64,000 nucleotides of DNA, taken from Mycobacterium avium subsp. avium. GTDB taxonomy: Bacteria > Actinomycetota > Actinomycetes > Mycobacteriales > Mycobacteriaceae. Below the pieces are notes generated by a model. It made no database searches and had not been told where the DNA came from. It worked only from the letters and a program-made list of their open reading frames with translations. Both the position numbers and the translations under genes were made by a program. Shown here one piece after another: positions 8,904 to 16,638 of this stretch. Location of the stretch: the NCBI RefSeq assembly GCF_009741445.1, contig NZ_CP046507.1:3410001-3474000 (forward strand). The letters are read 5' to 3'. Each line of letters opens with the position of its first letter. Position 1 is the first letter of the stretch.

Positions 8904-9551
8904 CTATTCAGCACTCGGCACGTAAGAGTAATACTCGCGCACTTCCATTATCGACGACCACTGAGGAAATCCGGCAATTATCTCAGCGTCGGATAACTCG
9001 CCCATATCAGGCGGCGCGCCGTCTATCCCCTCAATATGCCCAATATAAATACTGGCGCCCAGGCCAGACACCGACAAACGACCAAATTTCAGAATATATT
9101 CTGCTAACCCACTGGGGTTCAGACCTGCCGAACTCGCCGACGAGTTGAGTCCTTTTCCCTGCCGCGAGCTGTCTGACGCGTCAAGGGCCCGCATGTCCTC
9201 GTCGCTGCTATTCCACAGCGGAAACGGCGGTCCTGCGCCCGCGGATCCTTTGGGCTCCCAATTGGCGTACCGCGCATGCCAGGGCAGCTGGCGCGCTGCG
9301 TCGTCGTTCGACCAAACAACGTTGCCGACACCGGTTACGACAACGAGTGCAGTATTCGAGCCTTCGAAACCACAACACCATTGAATGTCACAGAGGATGC
9401 CGACGCGAGACCGTTGCGGCGACAGGCGCATGTCGATGAACTCGGCATCGTTTAGCGCGCCGGTAATGGTCAGTGGGTTGCGGTGCGAGGACGACTTCGA
9501 TTCCACGTCCGGCGTGAACTCATAAAGCTCGCTAACCGGGTAAAAATTCAT
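8904..9551 (-). CDS. probable immunity protein for the adjacent T7SS effector
   Basis: 215-aa soluble protein without signal peptide or membrane segment, starting at an ATG preceded by GAGAGG. Codon use is less G/C-biased than in flanking core genes, consistent with transfer. No family is recognised by eye. Position is the main clue: it lies 12 nt downstream of a WXG-type effector with a distinct C-terminal domain, the usual place for the cognate immunity gene (compare CpnT and IFT in M. tuberculosis). An alternative is a second effector or a chaperone. Confidence 0.6.
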   Translation of the reverse strand: MNFYPVSELYEFTPDVESKSSSHRNPLTITGALNDAEFIDMRLSPQRSRVGILCDIQWCCGFEGSNTALVVVTGVGNVVWSNDDAARQLPWHARYANWEPKGSAGAGPPFPLWNSSDEDMRALDASDSSRQGKGLNSSASSAGLNPSGLAEYILKFGRLSVSGLGASIYIGHIEGIDGAPPDMGELSDAEIIAGFPQWSSIMEVREYYSYVPSAE

Positions 9552-9563
9552 GACCACCTCTCA

Positions 9564-10649
9564 TTACTCCGGCAACGGTATGTGCGCATAGTCATCCGAC
9601 GGAGGTATCGTTCGCCCGGTAAAAGGATTTACCGTTTGGCCCATGCCATTCATGTACACTACATAACCATCTGGATATTGGGCCGTCGGTTCCATAACGC
9701 GGATTGTCGTCACACGTGGGTCAATCCGCGCGTGACCAGGTGGCAATGAAAACTGCCAGCCCTTACCGGATTCGGCGGGTCCGATTGCGCTCTCTCCGGA
9801 TGGGACACCCGGCAATTGCTCGCCGTGCGGGCCAACGACACTCTCGGGCGGATGCTGATGGAATAGAACATCAAGATACTGCTGTTTTTCGGCGTTAAGC
9901 TGTTCGGTCTCAACGTGAAAATCGGCCCTTCGTGGGTCATTGGGCGGAAGCTGCTCAATGACCGGCTTATCGATATGGTTGTGCTCCCATATCCTTTTGT
10001 TGACATCTTTGAGACCAGCTTTGGCTTGCTCGCGTGACATGCCTGACGATGGAGCGTCTTTGAACGTGTGGTTGTCGACGCCGCGCACGTGACCATCCGT
10101 GGACGGCCTATTGGCGGTCGGATCGTGCGGGAAGGTATCGCGAACACCGGCGACCGCGGCGGTGATTTTGCCGGCGACTTCTTGGTCCAGACTGACGAGT
10201 TGCGCCGCACGTTGGCGGATATCGCCGGCTAAGGCCCGGGCCTGAGCTTGCCGAGCCGCCCGCTGCGCGGTTGAGCCACCAACCGTGCGATCCCTAATCG
10301 AGAGATCTTCGCCCACATCGAATCCCGCGCTGTGCGCATCTTCGACGGCGTAGCGCACGCGGGAGCGGGCCGCAGAGAGATCCGAGGCCCCGCCACGCGC
10401 CACACTGGCTGCCGCTCGCAGCTGGTCAGCGACCGCGCTGGTGCTCGTCATGTCGGCGTGCGTCGCGCTGCGCAGCGTTTCAGCGGCGGCGCCGCGCCAA
10501 TCGGCTGACAGCGCGTCGCGCCACACCTGGTGCGCGATCCCGAACGTGCGCTCGCTTACGGTCTCCCAGTAATCTGCTGCCTCGGTAAGGTGGTCGGTCG
10601 GCCAGGCCAATAGCGCGGATAACCCGGGCACCCCTGCGACGCCCGCCAT
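9564..10649 (-). CDS. WXG100-like type VII secretion effector with C-terminal putative toxin domain
   Basis: 361 aa. The N-terminal ~110 residues are helical with the WxG turn at W51-R-G53 (SADWRGAAAET) and a YxxxD export motif at Y100-D104 (RYAVEDAHS). The middle (about 115-290) is helical and charged. The C-terminal ~70 residues form a compact domain with IRVMEPT, GYVVYMNGMGQTVNPFTGRT and an AHIPLP ending, as in actinobacterial polymorphic-toxin tails. The gene starts 2 nt after the small EspC-like partner ends and is followed by the presumed immunity gene. Enzymatic activity of the tail is unknown. Confidence 0.72.
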   Translation of the reverse strand: MAGVAGVPGLSALLAWPTDHLTEAADYWETVSERTFGIAHQVWRDALSADWRGAAAETLRSATHADMTSTSAVADQLRAAASVARGGASDLSAARSRVRYAVEDAHSAGFDVGEDLSIRDRTVGGSTAQRAARQAQARALAGDIRQRAAQLVSLDQEVAGKITAAVAGVRDTFPHDPTANRPSTDGHVRGVDNHTFKDAPSSGMSREQAKAGLKDVNKRIWEHNHIDKPVIEQLPPNDPRRADFHVETEQLNAEKQQYLDVLFHQHPPESVVGPHGEQLPGVPSGESAIGPAESGKGWQFSLPPGHARIDPRVTTIRVMEPTAQYPDGYVVYMNGMGQTVNPFTGRTIPPSDDYAHIPLPE

Positions 10650-10651
10650 TG

Positions 10652-10954
10652 CTACACGGTGGTTACCGGCGCGGCGACCGCAGCGAATTCGGCGGCCGAC
10701 GCGCCTTCGTTGGAGGCATACCGACGATCTGCTTCGGCCAGACTAGTCGCGCGAGTCCCAATGCGCATGGCCAACTTGGCTCTGAACGAGGCGACAGCTC
10801 CGTGGGCGGCGCTGACGGCAGACAAGCTGGGCTGCCACGACAACCCTGGCGTCGGCGGAGCCGCCGTCTCACTGAGAAGATCGCCCGCCGCAGCATCCCA
10901 CCGGGCAGCCACAGCATGAAGACCGGCGCCATCAACACGCAATATGTGCTGCAC
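10652..10954 (-). CDS. EspC/WXG-like small type VII secretion partner
   Basis: 100 aa, GTG start. The N-terminus LRVDGAGLHAVAARWDAAAG matches the DUF2580/EspC pattern (L-x-V-D-x2-x-L..A..W). A helix-turn-helix hairpin follows, with a C-terminal YxxxE export motif (Y79 ASNE83). Such proteins form a secreted heterodimer with the adjacent larger WXG protein. It is the first gene of the three-gene effector cassette; the 146 nt upstream to the tRNA hold its promoter, though no clear -10 is visible. Confidence 0.7.
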   Translation of the reverse strand: MQHILRVDGAGLHAVAARWDAAAGDLLSETAAPPTPGLSWQPSLSAVSAAHGAVASFRAKLAMRIGTRATSLAEADRRYASNEGASAAEFAAVAAPVTTV

Positions 10955-11100
10955 GATCGCAACTGTAGGTTCGATGTTTCACGCCTGCCAGTCACTAGCC
11001 ACGTTGCTGCCGAGAACGCGTCGGGCCACAAGCGGCGGAGCAGTCACCGCAACGGGTGAGTCGCGCCATGGGTTACACCTGCGCGCCGCTGATGACTCTG

Positions 11101-11173
11101 TGGAGCTAAGGGGATTCGAACCCCTGACCTACTCGATGCGAACGAGTCGCGCTACCAACTGCGCCATAGCCCC
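11101..11173 (-). tRNA. tRNA-Ala (anticodon CGC)
   Basis: A 73-nt cloverleaf folds on the minus strand. The acceptor GGGGCTA pairs with TAGCTCC (one G-U), the anticodon stem ACTCG/CGAGT encloses the loop TTCGCAT giving anticodon CGC, and the T arm is GGGGTTCGAATCCCC. CCA is not encoded. Its 3' end is the integration site of the adjacent island. Confidence 0.95.
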
Positions 11174-11225
11174 TGATCGCTAAGCAGGCTACCAGCCGCG
11201 GCAGCAACTGCCGAAACCGCGAGCA

Positions 11226-12272
11226 CTATTCGCCGACGGCGCGCGGCAAGTCCCTGGGCCAACCGAACGTCCGCATCGGCATCGCGTACTCCAGGTGCTC
11301 GAAGATCGGGTCCTCGTCGTCGATCTCGAGCACCACCGCGCCCGGGCGCCGCAGCCGCGACGGCACCACGTCGTACTCACGGGCATAGGCATTCTCGACG
11401 CCGAGCCGCGCCCGCGCCATCCGCTGCATGCGGCGCCGGCGCACCTTCTCCTCGATGCGCGTCTGGCGGCGCAGATAGCCCAGGTAGAGCAGGGTCACGG
11501 TGGTCGCGGCGCCGCAGACCCACCACGCCGTCGGCGAGATCTTGAACGCCGCGGTGGCCGAGCCGACCAACACGACCGCCATCGCCATCAGCACCCGCTT
11601 GCGGAAGGCGTATTTACGGGCGCTGACCGCGGCGGCGGTCTTGGTGTCGAACCGGCGCCGCCGCGAGGCGTTGCGCGGCATCGGCGCCGGCGCCTCCTCG
11701 TCGGCCTCGTCGCCCTCGGCGGCAGGCTCCTCCAGGCCGGACGAGTCGTCGACGTACTCATAGCTGTCCTGCTCGTCGCCGCCCTTGGCAACCGCCTCGG
11801 TGTCGACGTCGTCGTCCTCGGCCGGCTGCTCGTCGTTGTTCTCGGCCGCGGAACCGCTGGCGCCCACCGGAAGTGCGGCGGAATCCTCGACCACGTCGAC
11901 GTCCAGATAGTCGGGCTCGGCGGGTTCGGCGGTGGCCATCCTCATGACCACCGGCCGCCGGCGGCTCAGCTCGTCGGTGTCGGCGTCGTCGTCCTGGTCA
12001 CCGGGCTCGTCCGCGGCGACGTCGTGCTCCTCGTCGAGGTCGGCGTCGGAGTCTTCCGGTCGCGTCCAGTGGGGATCGCTGCGGTGCCCGGCGGCCGGCC
12101 CGCCGCGCTTGACCAGCCGAGAGTTGGCCCCGCCGTTGAGGACTCGGGTCGCCAGCGCCACATCGCTGGTGCGGCGCACCGCGTCGCGTTTGCTGACCAG
12201 CATCGGCACCAAGACGAACAGCCACAGCACCACGAGCGATATCCACAACAACGACTGCGGGATGCTTGGCAT
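11226..12272 (-). CDS. glpR: divisome-associated membrane protein GlpR/SepX (Rv0996 type)
   Basis: 348 aa. N-terminal membrane helix (SLLWISLVVLWLFVLVPMLV) followed by a long acidic disordered region (Asp/Glu stretches, about residues 75-205). Two more membrane helices (about 225-270) precede a basic Arg-rich region and a conserved tail, AMPMRTFGWPRDLPRAVGE. This architecture matches the actinobacterial SepF-interacting cell-division protein. The ATG at 12272 (MPSIPQSLLW) puts the first helix at the N-terminus. It lies next to tRNA-Ala and rimJ as in other mycobacteria. Confidence 0.85.
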   Translation of the reverse strand: MPSIPQSLLWISLVVLWLFVLVPMLVSKRDAVRRTSDVALATRVLNGGANSRLVKRGGPAAGHRSDPHWTRPEDSDADLDEEHDVAADEPGDQDDDADTDELSRRRPVVMRMATAEPAEPDYLDVDVVEDSAALPVGASGSAAENNDEQPAEDDDVDTEAVAKGGDEQDSYEYVDDSSGLEEPAAEGDEADEEAPAPMPRNASRRRRFDTKTAAAVSARKYAFRKRVLMAMAVVLVGSATAAFKISPTAWWVCGAATTVTLLYLGYLRRQTRIEEKVRRRRMQRMARARLGVENAYAREYDVVPSRLRRPGAVVLEIDDEDPIFEHLEYAMPMRTFGWPRDLPRAVGE

Positions 12273-12477
12273 GATGACCTGCTCTCTTCGGTTCCCATCC
12301 CCCGCGAAGCCCATCGGTGGCCAACGCGGCCGGGTCGTGATGACCAGGACAATTACACACCTGTAATTTGCCTCTCACAAGCACCACTAGTCACTCGTGT
12401 CGCGCTAGTCCCAGATGGGCAACGTTTCGGCCGCCACCGGCGCGTCGCCGTAACGCCGCCCTACTAGGCCCCGGCCG

Positions 12478-13089
12478 TCACACCCAGCTCGCGTTACCGG
12501 CGCGGACCAGCGTCGACGCCACCGATCCGCTGACCTCCTCGACCGTGATCGCCATCAACAGATGGTCCCGCCAGGCCTTGTCGACCTCGAGGTAGCGCTG
12601 CAATAGGCCCTCCTGGCGGAACCCGACTTTCGCCAGCACGGCCCGGCTCGCGGCGTTCTCCGGACGCACGGTGGCCTCCACCCGATGCAACATGACCGGG
12701 CCGAAGCAGTGGTCGAGACCCAGCGCCAGGGCTGCGGTGGCCACCCCGCCGCCGGTGGCCGAGCGCGGTACCCAGTAGCCGATCCACGCCGACCGCAACG
12801 CCCCGTGAGTGACGTTGCCGATGGTCAGCTGGCCGCAGAAGCGCCCGTCGAGCTCGATGACGTAGGGCAGCATCCGGCCCTGGCGCGCCTCGGCGCGCAG
12901 GCCCGAGCACAGCGCCGGCCAGGCGGCCACCGCGTGCCGGGTCGTCCAATCGCCCTCAGCGCTGGGCTCCCACGGTTCCAGATGCGCCCGATCGGCCAGC
13001 CGGATCCGGCTCCACTGCGCGCCGTCGCGCAGCCGGACCGCCCGCAACCGGACCACCCCGGCCGGCACCCGCAGCGGGCCGACACTCAT
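12478..13089 (-). CDS. rimJ: GNAT N-acetyltransferase, RimJ-type
   Basis: 203 aa, same length as M. tuberculosis Rv0995. Single GNAT domain: acetyl-CoA loop region RSATGGGVATAALALGLDH and the RimJ/RimL C-terminal pattern HRVEATVRPENAASRAVLAKVGF. Likely acetylates N-terminal Ser/Ala of a ribosomal or other protein; substrate unproven in mycobacteria. The ATG at 13089 (MSVGPLRVPAG) follows the conserved N-terminus. It is the distal gene of a galU-moeA-rimJ run on the minus strand. Confidence 0.9.
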   Translation of the reverse strand: MSVGPLRVPAGVVRLRAVRLRDGAQWSRIRLADRAHLEPWEPSAEGDWTTRHAVAAWPALCSGLRAEARQGRMLPYVIELDGRFCGQLTIGNVTHGALRSAWIGYWVPRSATGGGVATAALALGLDHCFGPVMLHRVEATVRPENAASRAVLAKVGFRQEGLLQRYLEVDKAWRDHLLMAITVEEVSGSVASTLVRAGNASWV

Positions 13090-13151
13090 CGGCCAACCGG
13101 GATGACGGGAATTGTTGCGCAACAGGTTCACGATGTGTGCAGTCGTTCCGC

Positions 13152-14438
13152 TCAGCCGCGCTGAGCCAAGAAGGCGACGTCGACGATCTCGCCGGTGCGG
13201 ATCTGCTCGGCCCCGCTGGGCACCACCACCAGGCAGTTGGCTTCGGCGAGGGTGGCCAGCAGGTGCGACGACGCGCCCGGGGCGCCGCCCAGCGCCTGCA
13301 CCAGATACTCGCCGCTGTCCTGATCGCGCATCAGCTGGCCGCGCAGATAGCCCTTGCGCCCGGCCACCGACGTGATGGGCGACAGCGTGCGGGCCTGCAC
13401 GATGCGGCGCATCGGCTGGCGCTTGCCCAGCGACAACCGGATCAGCGGGCGGACCATCACCTCGAACACCACCAGCGCGCTCACCGGATTGGCGGGCAAC
13501 AGGAAGGTCGGAACGCCCTCGCGGCCCAGCTGCCCAAAACCCTGGATGGAGCCCGGGTGCATGGCGACCCGGACCACCTCGATCTCCCCGAGCTCGGACA
13601 GCACCTGGCGCACCGCTTCGGCCGCGGCGCCACCGACCGCGCCGGCGATCACGATCACCTCGGCGCGGTTGATCTGGCCCTCGACGATGTCGCGCAGTTC
13701 CCTGGGGCCGCCGCCGACGATCCCGATCCGGTTGACCTCCGCCCCGGCGTCGCGGGCCGCCGCTGCCAGCGCATAGGAGTTGACGTCGTAGACCTGCCCG
13801 TTTCCCGGGGTGCGCGAGATGTCGACCAGTTCTCCGCCCAGCGCCATGATCGTCACCCGCGGCCGCGGATGCACCAGCACCCGCTCGCGGCCGACCGCGG
13901 CCAGCAGCCCGACCTGGGCCGCCCCGATCACCGCTCCGGCGCGCACCGCGACGTCGCCGGGCTGGACGTCGTCGCCGGCTCGGCGCACGTAGGCGCCCGA
14001 GGGCGCGCCCCGGTAGATCCGCACCCGCTGCGTCCCGCCGTCGGTCCACCCCAGCGGCAGCACCGCGTCGGCCAGCGTGGGCAGCGGGGCGCCGGTTTGC
14101 ACCCGGACGGCCTGCCGCGGCTGCAACCGACTGGGGGTGCGCGACCCTGCCTCGACGGTTCCCATCACCGGCAGCACCAGCCCGTCGCGCGCGTCGTCGA
14201 CCGAGTCGTCGAGCGGCGCGGGCAGGCCCTCGGCGCCCACCTCGCCGACGCCGAGCACGTCGACGCTGCGCACCGCGTAGCCGTCGATCGCGGCCTGATC
14301 GAAACCGGGCATCGGGCGTTCGGTGACCACTTCCTCGGCGCACATCAGGCCCTGCGCCTCGGCGATCGCCACACGTATCGGCCGCGGCGCCACCGCGGCA
14401 GCCGTGATCCGGGCCTGCTGCTCTTCCACCGAACGCAC
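13152..14438 (-). CDS. moeA: molybdopterin molybdenumtransferase MoeA
   Basis: Inserts molybdate into adenylylated molybdopterin, the last step of Moco synthesis. 428 aa. Family signatures: PGFDQAAIDGYAV near the N-terminus, VQTGAPLPTLADAVLP, and the C-terminal PANPVSALVVFEV. The GTG at 14438 has an AGAGAGG-type site in front and matches the MRSVEEQQARI start in relatives. It lies between galU and rimJ (order Rv0993-0995). Confidence 0.94.
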   Translation of the reverse strand: MRSVEEQQARITAAAVAPRPIRVAIAEAQGLMCAEEVVTERPMPGFDQAAIDGYAVRSVDVLGVGEVGAEGLPAPLDDSVDDARDGLVLPVMGTVEAGSRTPSRLQPRQAVRVQTGAPLPTLADAVLPLGWTDGGTQRVRIYRGAPSGAYVRRAGDDVQPGDVAVRAGAVIGAAQVGLLAAVGRERVLVHPRPRVTIMALGGELVDISRTPGNGQVYDVNSYALAAAARDAGAEVNRIGIVGGGPRELRDIVEGQINRAEVIVIAGAVGGAAAEAVRQVLSELGEIEVVRVAMHPGSIQGFGQLGREGVPTFLLPANPVSALVVFEVMVRPLIRLSLGKRQPMRRIVQARTLSPITSVAGRKGYLRGQLMRDQDSGEYLVQALGGAPGASSHLLATLAEANCLVVVPSGAEQIRTGEIVDVAFLAQRG

Positions 14439-14499
14439 AGCGCGCCTCTCTGCCCTCAAATCCGGCGGGCGCTGCGTGGCGCACGACCCGCCCACTGCG

Positions 14500-14520
14500 C
14501 GGGCGGGGCATCCCCGCCCG
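14500..14520 (-). terminator. hairpin downstream of galU
   Basis: CGGGCGGGG and CCCCGCCCG pair perfectly around a CAT loop in the galU-moeA gap. The hairpin lacks a U-run, as is common in mycobacteria, so it may only attenuate read-through. Confidence 0.45.
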
Positions 14521-14565
14521 GGACCGCTTGGCGTTGCGCCGACCCGCCGTCGCCTGCCGGCCCGG

Positions 14566-15474
14566 TTACTGCTCGGACAGGCCTAACCGCGCCACCAACC
14601 ACTGCCGCAAGTCCGGGCCGTAGTCGTCACGGTCCAATGCAAAGTCAACCGCAGCCTTGAGGTAGCCGCCAGGATTTCCCAAGTCGTGTCGAGATCCGCG
14701 GTGCACGACCACGTGCACCGGGTGGCCATCGGAGATCAGCAGCGCGATCCCGTCGGTCAGCTGGACCTCGCCGCCGGCGCCGCGGTCGATGCGGCGCAAC
14801 GCGTCGAAGATGGCGCGGTCGAGCACGTAGCGGCCCGCCGCGGCGAACATCGACGGCGCGTCCTCGGCCTTCGGCTTCTCGACCATGCCCTTGACCCGCA
14901 GCACGTCCGGATCGTCGTCGGGCACCGGCTCGACGTCGAAGACGCCGTAGGCACTGATCTCCTCGGGCGTCACCTCGATGGCGCACAACACCGTGCCGCC
15001 GTAGTGCGCCCGCACCTTCGACATGGTCCCCAGCACACCGGTCGGCAGCACCAGGTCGTCGGGCAGCAGCACCGCGACCGCGTCCTCGTCGTCGGCCAGC
15101 CGCGGTTCCACACACCCGATCGCGTGGCCCAGTCCCAGCGGCTCGCTCTGCACCACCGACTCGACCTTGATCAGCCGTGGCGCCCGCCGAACCTTGTCCA
15201 GCATCGCGGTTTTGCCGCGCTCCTCCAGCGTGCTCTCGAGCACCAGGTCCTCGACGAAGTGCGCGACGACACCGTCCTTGCCCTCCGAGGTGACGATCAC
15301 CAGGCGTTCGGCGCCGGCCTCGGCCGCCTCGGCGGCGACGAGCTCGATCCCGGGGGTATCGACCACGGGCAGCAGCTCTTTGGGGACCGTCTTGGTCGCG
15401 GGCAGGAATCGGGTACCGAGGCCGGCGGCGGGCACAATCGCCGTGCGTGGCACCACCACGTTTGGGCATGACAT
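14566..15474 (-). CDS. galU: UTP-glucose-1-phosphate uridylyltransferase
   Basis: Makes UDP-glucose for trehalose, glycogen, methylglucose polysaccharide and arabinogalactan precursors. 302 aa, the usual length. Nucleotidyl-transferase motif VPAAGLGTRFLPATKTVPKE at the N-terminus, substrate Glu/Lys in GMVEKPKAEDAP and the Asp of LLPDDLVLP. Divergent from the folate enzyme gene, with 76 nt between them. Confidence 0.96.
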   Translation of the reverse strand: MSCPNVVVPRTAIVPAAGLGTRFLPATKTVPKELLPVVDTPGIELVAAEAAEAGAERLVIVTSEGKDGVVAHFVEDLVLESTLEERGKTAMLDKVRRAPRLIKVESVVQSEPLGLGHAIGCVEPRLADDEDAVAVLLPDDLVLPTGVLGTMSKVRAHYGGTVLCAIEVTPEEISAYGVFDVEPVPDDDPDVLRVKGMVEKPKAEDAPSMFAAAGRYVLDRAIFDALRRIDRGAGGEVQLTDGIALLISDGHPVHVVVHRGSRHDLGNPGGYLKAAVDFALDRDDYGPDLRQWLVARLGLSEQ

Positions 15475-15550
15475 CGTTCACACGATAACCCGCATCGACT
15501 TTGCCGAGTGGATGTGGCGCAGGCGAAGACCGGGCTGTCATGGTTTACCC

Positions 15551-16141
15551 ATGGCCACCACCGGCAAGGCCGCCCTGCGCGAACGGCTGCTCGCCGCCCG
15601 GCGCCGCGTTGCCGACGACGTTCGCGCCGCTGAGGCGCGGATGCTGCGCGAACAGCTGGAGTTCATGGTGACCAGCGGCAGCACCGTGTGCGCCTACGTG
15701 CCGGTGGGCGCCGAGCCGGGCTCCGTCGAGATGCTGGACATGTTGCTGCGGCGGGCCGGGCGGGTGCTGCTGCCGGTTGCCCGCACCGCCGCCGACGACA
15801 CCCCGCTGCCGCTGTGCTGGGGCGAATACCGGCCCGGCACCCTGACCACCGGGCGGTGGGGGCTGCTCGAGCCGGCGCAGCCGTGGCTGCCCGCATCGGC
15901 GCTGGCCGACGCGGCCCTGGTGCTGGTGCCGGCGCTGGCCGTGGACCGCCGCGGGGTGCGCCTGGGCCGGGGCCGGGGGTTCTACGACCGCTCGCTGGGC
16001 GACCGCGATCCGCGGGCGCGGCTGGTCGCGCTGGTGCGCGACGCGGAACTGCTCGACGAGCTACCGGCCGAGCCGCACGACGTCCCGATGACCCACGCGC
16101 TGACGCCGCAGCGCGGGTTGGTCACCCTCGGCGCCCGCTGA
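15551..16141 (+). CDS. 5-formyltetrahydrofolate cyclo-ligase
   Basis: Converts 5-formyl-THF to 5,10-methenyl-THF using ATP. 196 aa. The hallmark phosphate/folate motif is RLGRGRGFYDRSLG near residues 140-153; the N-terminal LRERLLAARRRV is the basic ATP-site helix. Orthologue position of Rv0992c, divergent from galU. Confidence 0.92.
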   Translation: MATTGKAALRERLLAARRRVADDVRAAEARMLREQLEFMVTSGSTVCAYVPVGAEPGSVEMLDMLLRRAGRVLLPVARTAADDTPLPLCWGEYRPGTLTTGRWGLLEPAQPWLPASALADAALVLVPALAVDRRGVRLGRGRGFYDRSLGDRDPRARLVALVRDAELLDELPAEPHDVPMTHALTPQRGLVTLGAR

Positions 16142-16142
16142 C

Positions 16143-16168
16143 GTCTCGGTCGTCTCGGTCGTCTCGGG
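16143..16168. repeat. short tandem repeat of a 9-bp unit
   Basis: GTCTCGGTC is repeated almost three times immediately after the stop of the folate enzyme gene. The last unit can also pair with GAGAC at 16172-16176 to form a small hairpin, which may act as a weak terminator. Confidence 0.5.
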
Positions 16169-16192
16169 AATGAGACGCGTCACCTGGCGGTT

Positions 16193-16219
16193 CTAGCACT
16201 TGACACGCTAGAGTGCTAA
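16193..16219 (+). promoter_or_regulatory. CIRCE operator (HrcA site) upstream of ruc
   Basis: CTAGCACTT - 9 nt - GAGTGCTAA matches the CIRCE inverted repeat TTAGCACTC-N9-GAGTGCTAA; the right arm is perfect and the left arm has two changes. TTGACA at 16200-16205 inside it can serve as a -35 box. HrcA binding would repress the chaperone gene until heat stress. Confidence 0.85.
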
Positions 16220-16247
16220 CAAGGTTTGCGACCATCCGGAGGTTTAC

Positions 16248-16574
16248 GTGCCGACTTACAGCTATCAGTGCACCGAGTGCGACGATCGCTTCGACATCGT
16301 GCAGGCCTTCACCGACGACGCGCTGACCACGTGCAAGCACTGCTCCGGGCGGCTGCGCAAGCGCTTCAACTCCGTCGGCGTGGTGTTCAAGGGCAGCGGC
16401 TTCTACCGCACCGATAGCCGGGAGTCCGGCAAGAAGCCCGCGGGGTCGACCAACGGCTCCTCCTCGAGCGACTCGAGCTCGTCGACGAGCGACAGCTCCG
16501 GCTCGAGCGCCAAGTCCGGCTCGGGCGAGAAGGCCGCCAGCAGCCCCGCGCCGGCCGCCGCCGCGGCCGGCTGA
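16248..16574 (+). CDS. ruc: redox-regulated zinc-ribbon chaperone Ruc (FmdB family)
   Basis: 108 aa. N-terminal FmdB zinc ribbon with two CxxC pairs (CTEC and CKHC) that bind zinc when reduced. The C-terminal half is a Ser/Gly/Ala-rich disordered tail. In M. tuberculosis the Rv0991c product prevents aggregation and works with DnaK after oxidation. GTG start with a GGAGG site. The CIRCE element upstream supports heat-shock control. Confidence 0.88.
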   Translation: MPTYSYQCTECDDRFDIVQAFTDDALTTCKHCSGRLRKRFNSVGVVFKGSGFYRTDSRESGKKPAGSTNGSSSSDSSSSTSDSSGSSAKSGSGEKAASSPAPAAAAAG

Positions 16575-16638
16575 CGGTTATCCACAGCGGCGCCGCCGAG
16601 CGCCGACCCGGGCGCCGCGCCGCGCCTACCGTTGCGGC

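Larger units (their letters stand above)
8094..11122. mobile_element. putative tRNA-Ala-integrated genomic island (T7SS effector cassette)
   Basis: The segment is bounded by the tRNA-Ala 3' end and its direct 22-bp copy, the hallmark of site-specific integration into a tRNA gene. Its genes all read on the minus strand, and the part from about 8880 to 10300 is visibly more A/T-rich than its surroundings. Contents: two small ORFs, a probable immunity gene, a WXG-type effector and an EspC-like partner. No integrase is present, so it may be a decayed or non-autonomous element. In M. tuberculosis the neighbouring gene Rv0996 lacks these partners. Confidence 0.55.

Noticed and set aside
12478..14511. 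Single fused 677-residue minus-strand protein covering rimJ and the region of moeA
   Set aside because: Only the C-terminal part is RimJ; the upstream portion is an out-of-frame reading of moeA.
13137..14660. 507-codon plus-strand frame opposite moeA
   Set aside because: MoeA motifs on the minus strand are unambiguous; the other frame is a GC-skew artefact.
16200..16228. Complete sigma-70 promoter at the CIRCE element
   Set aside because: The TTGACA box is clear, but no acceptable -10 hexamer occurs at 16-19 nt spacing, so only the operator is called with confidence.
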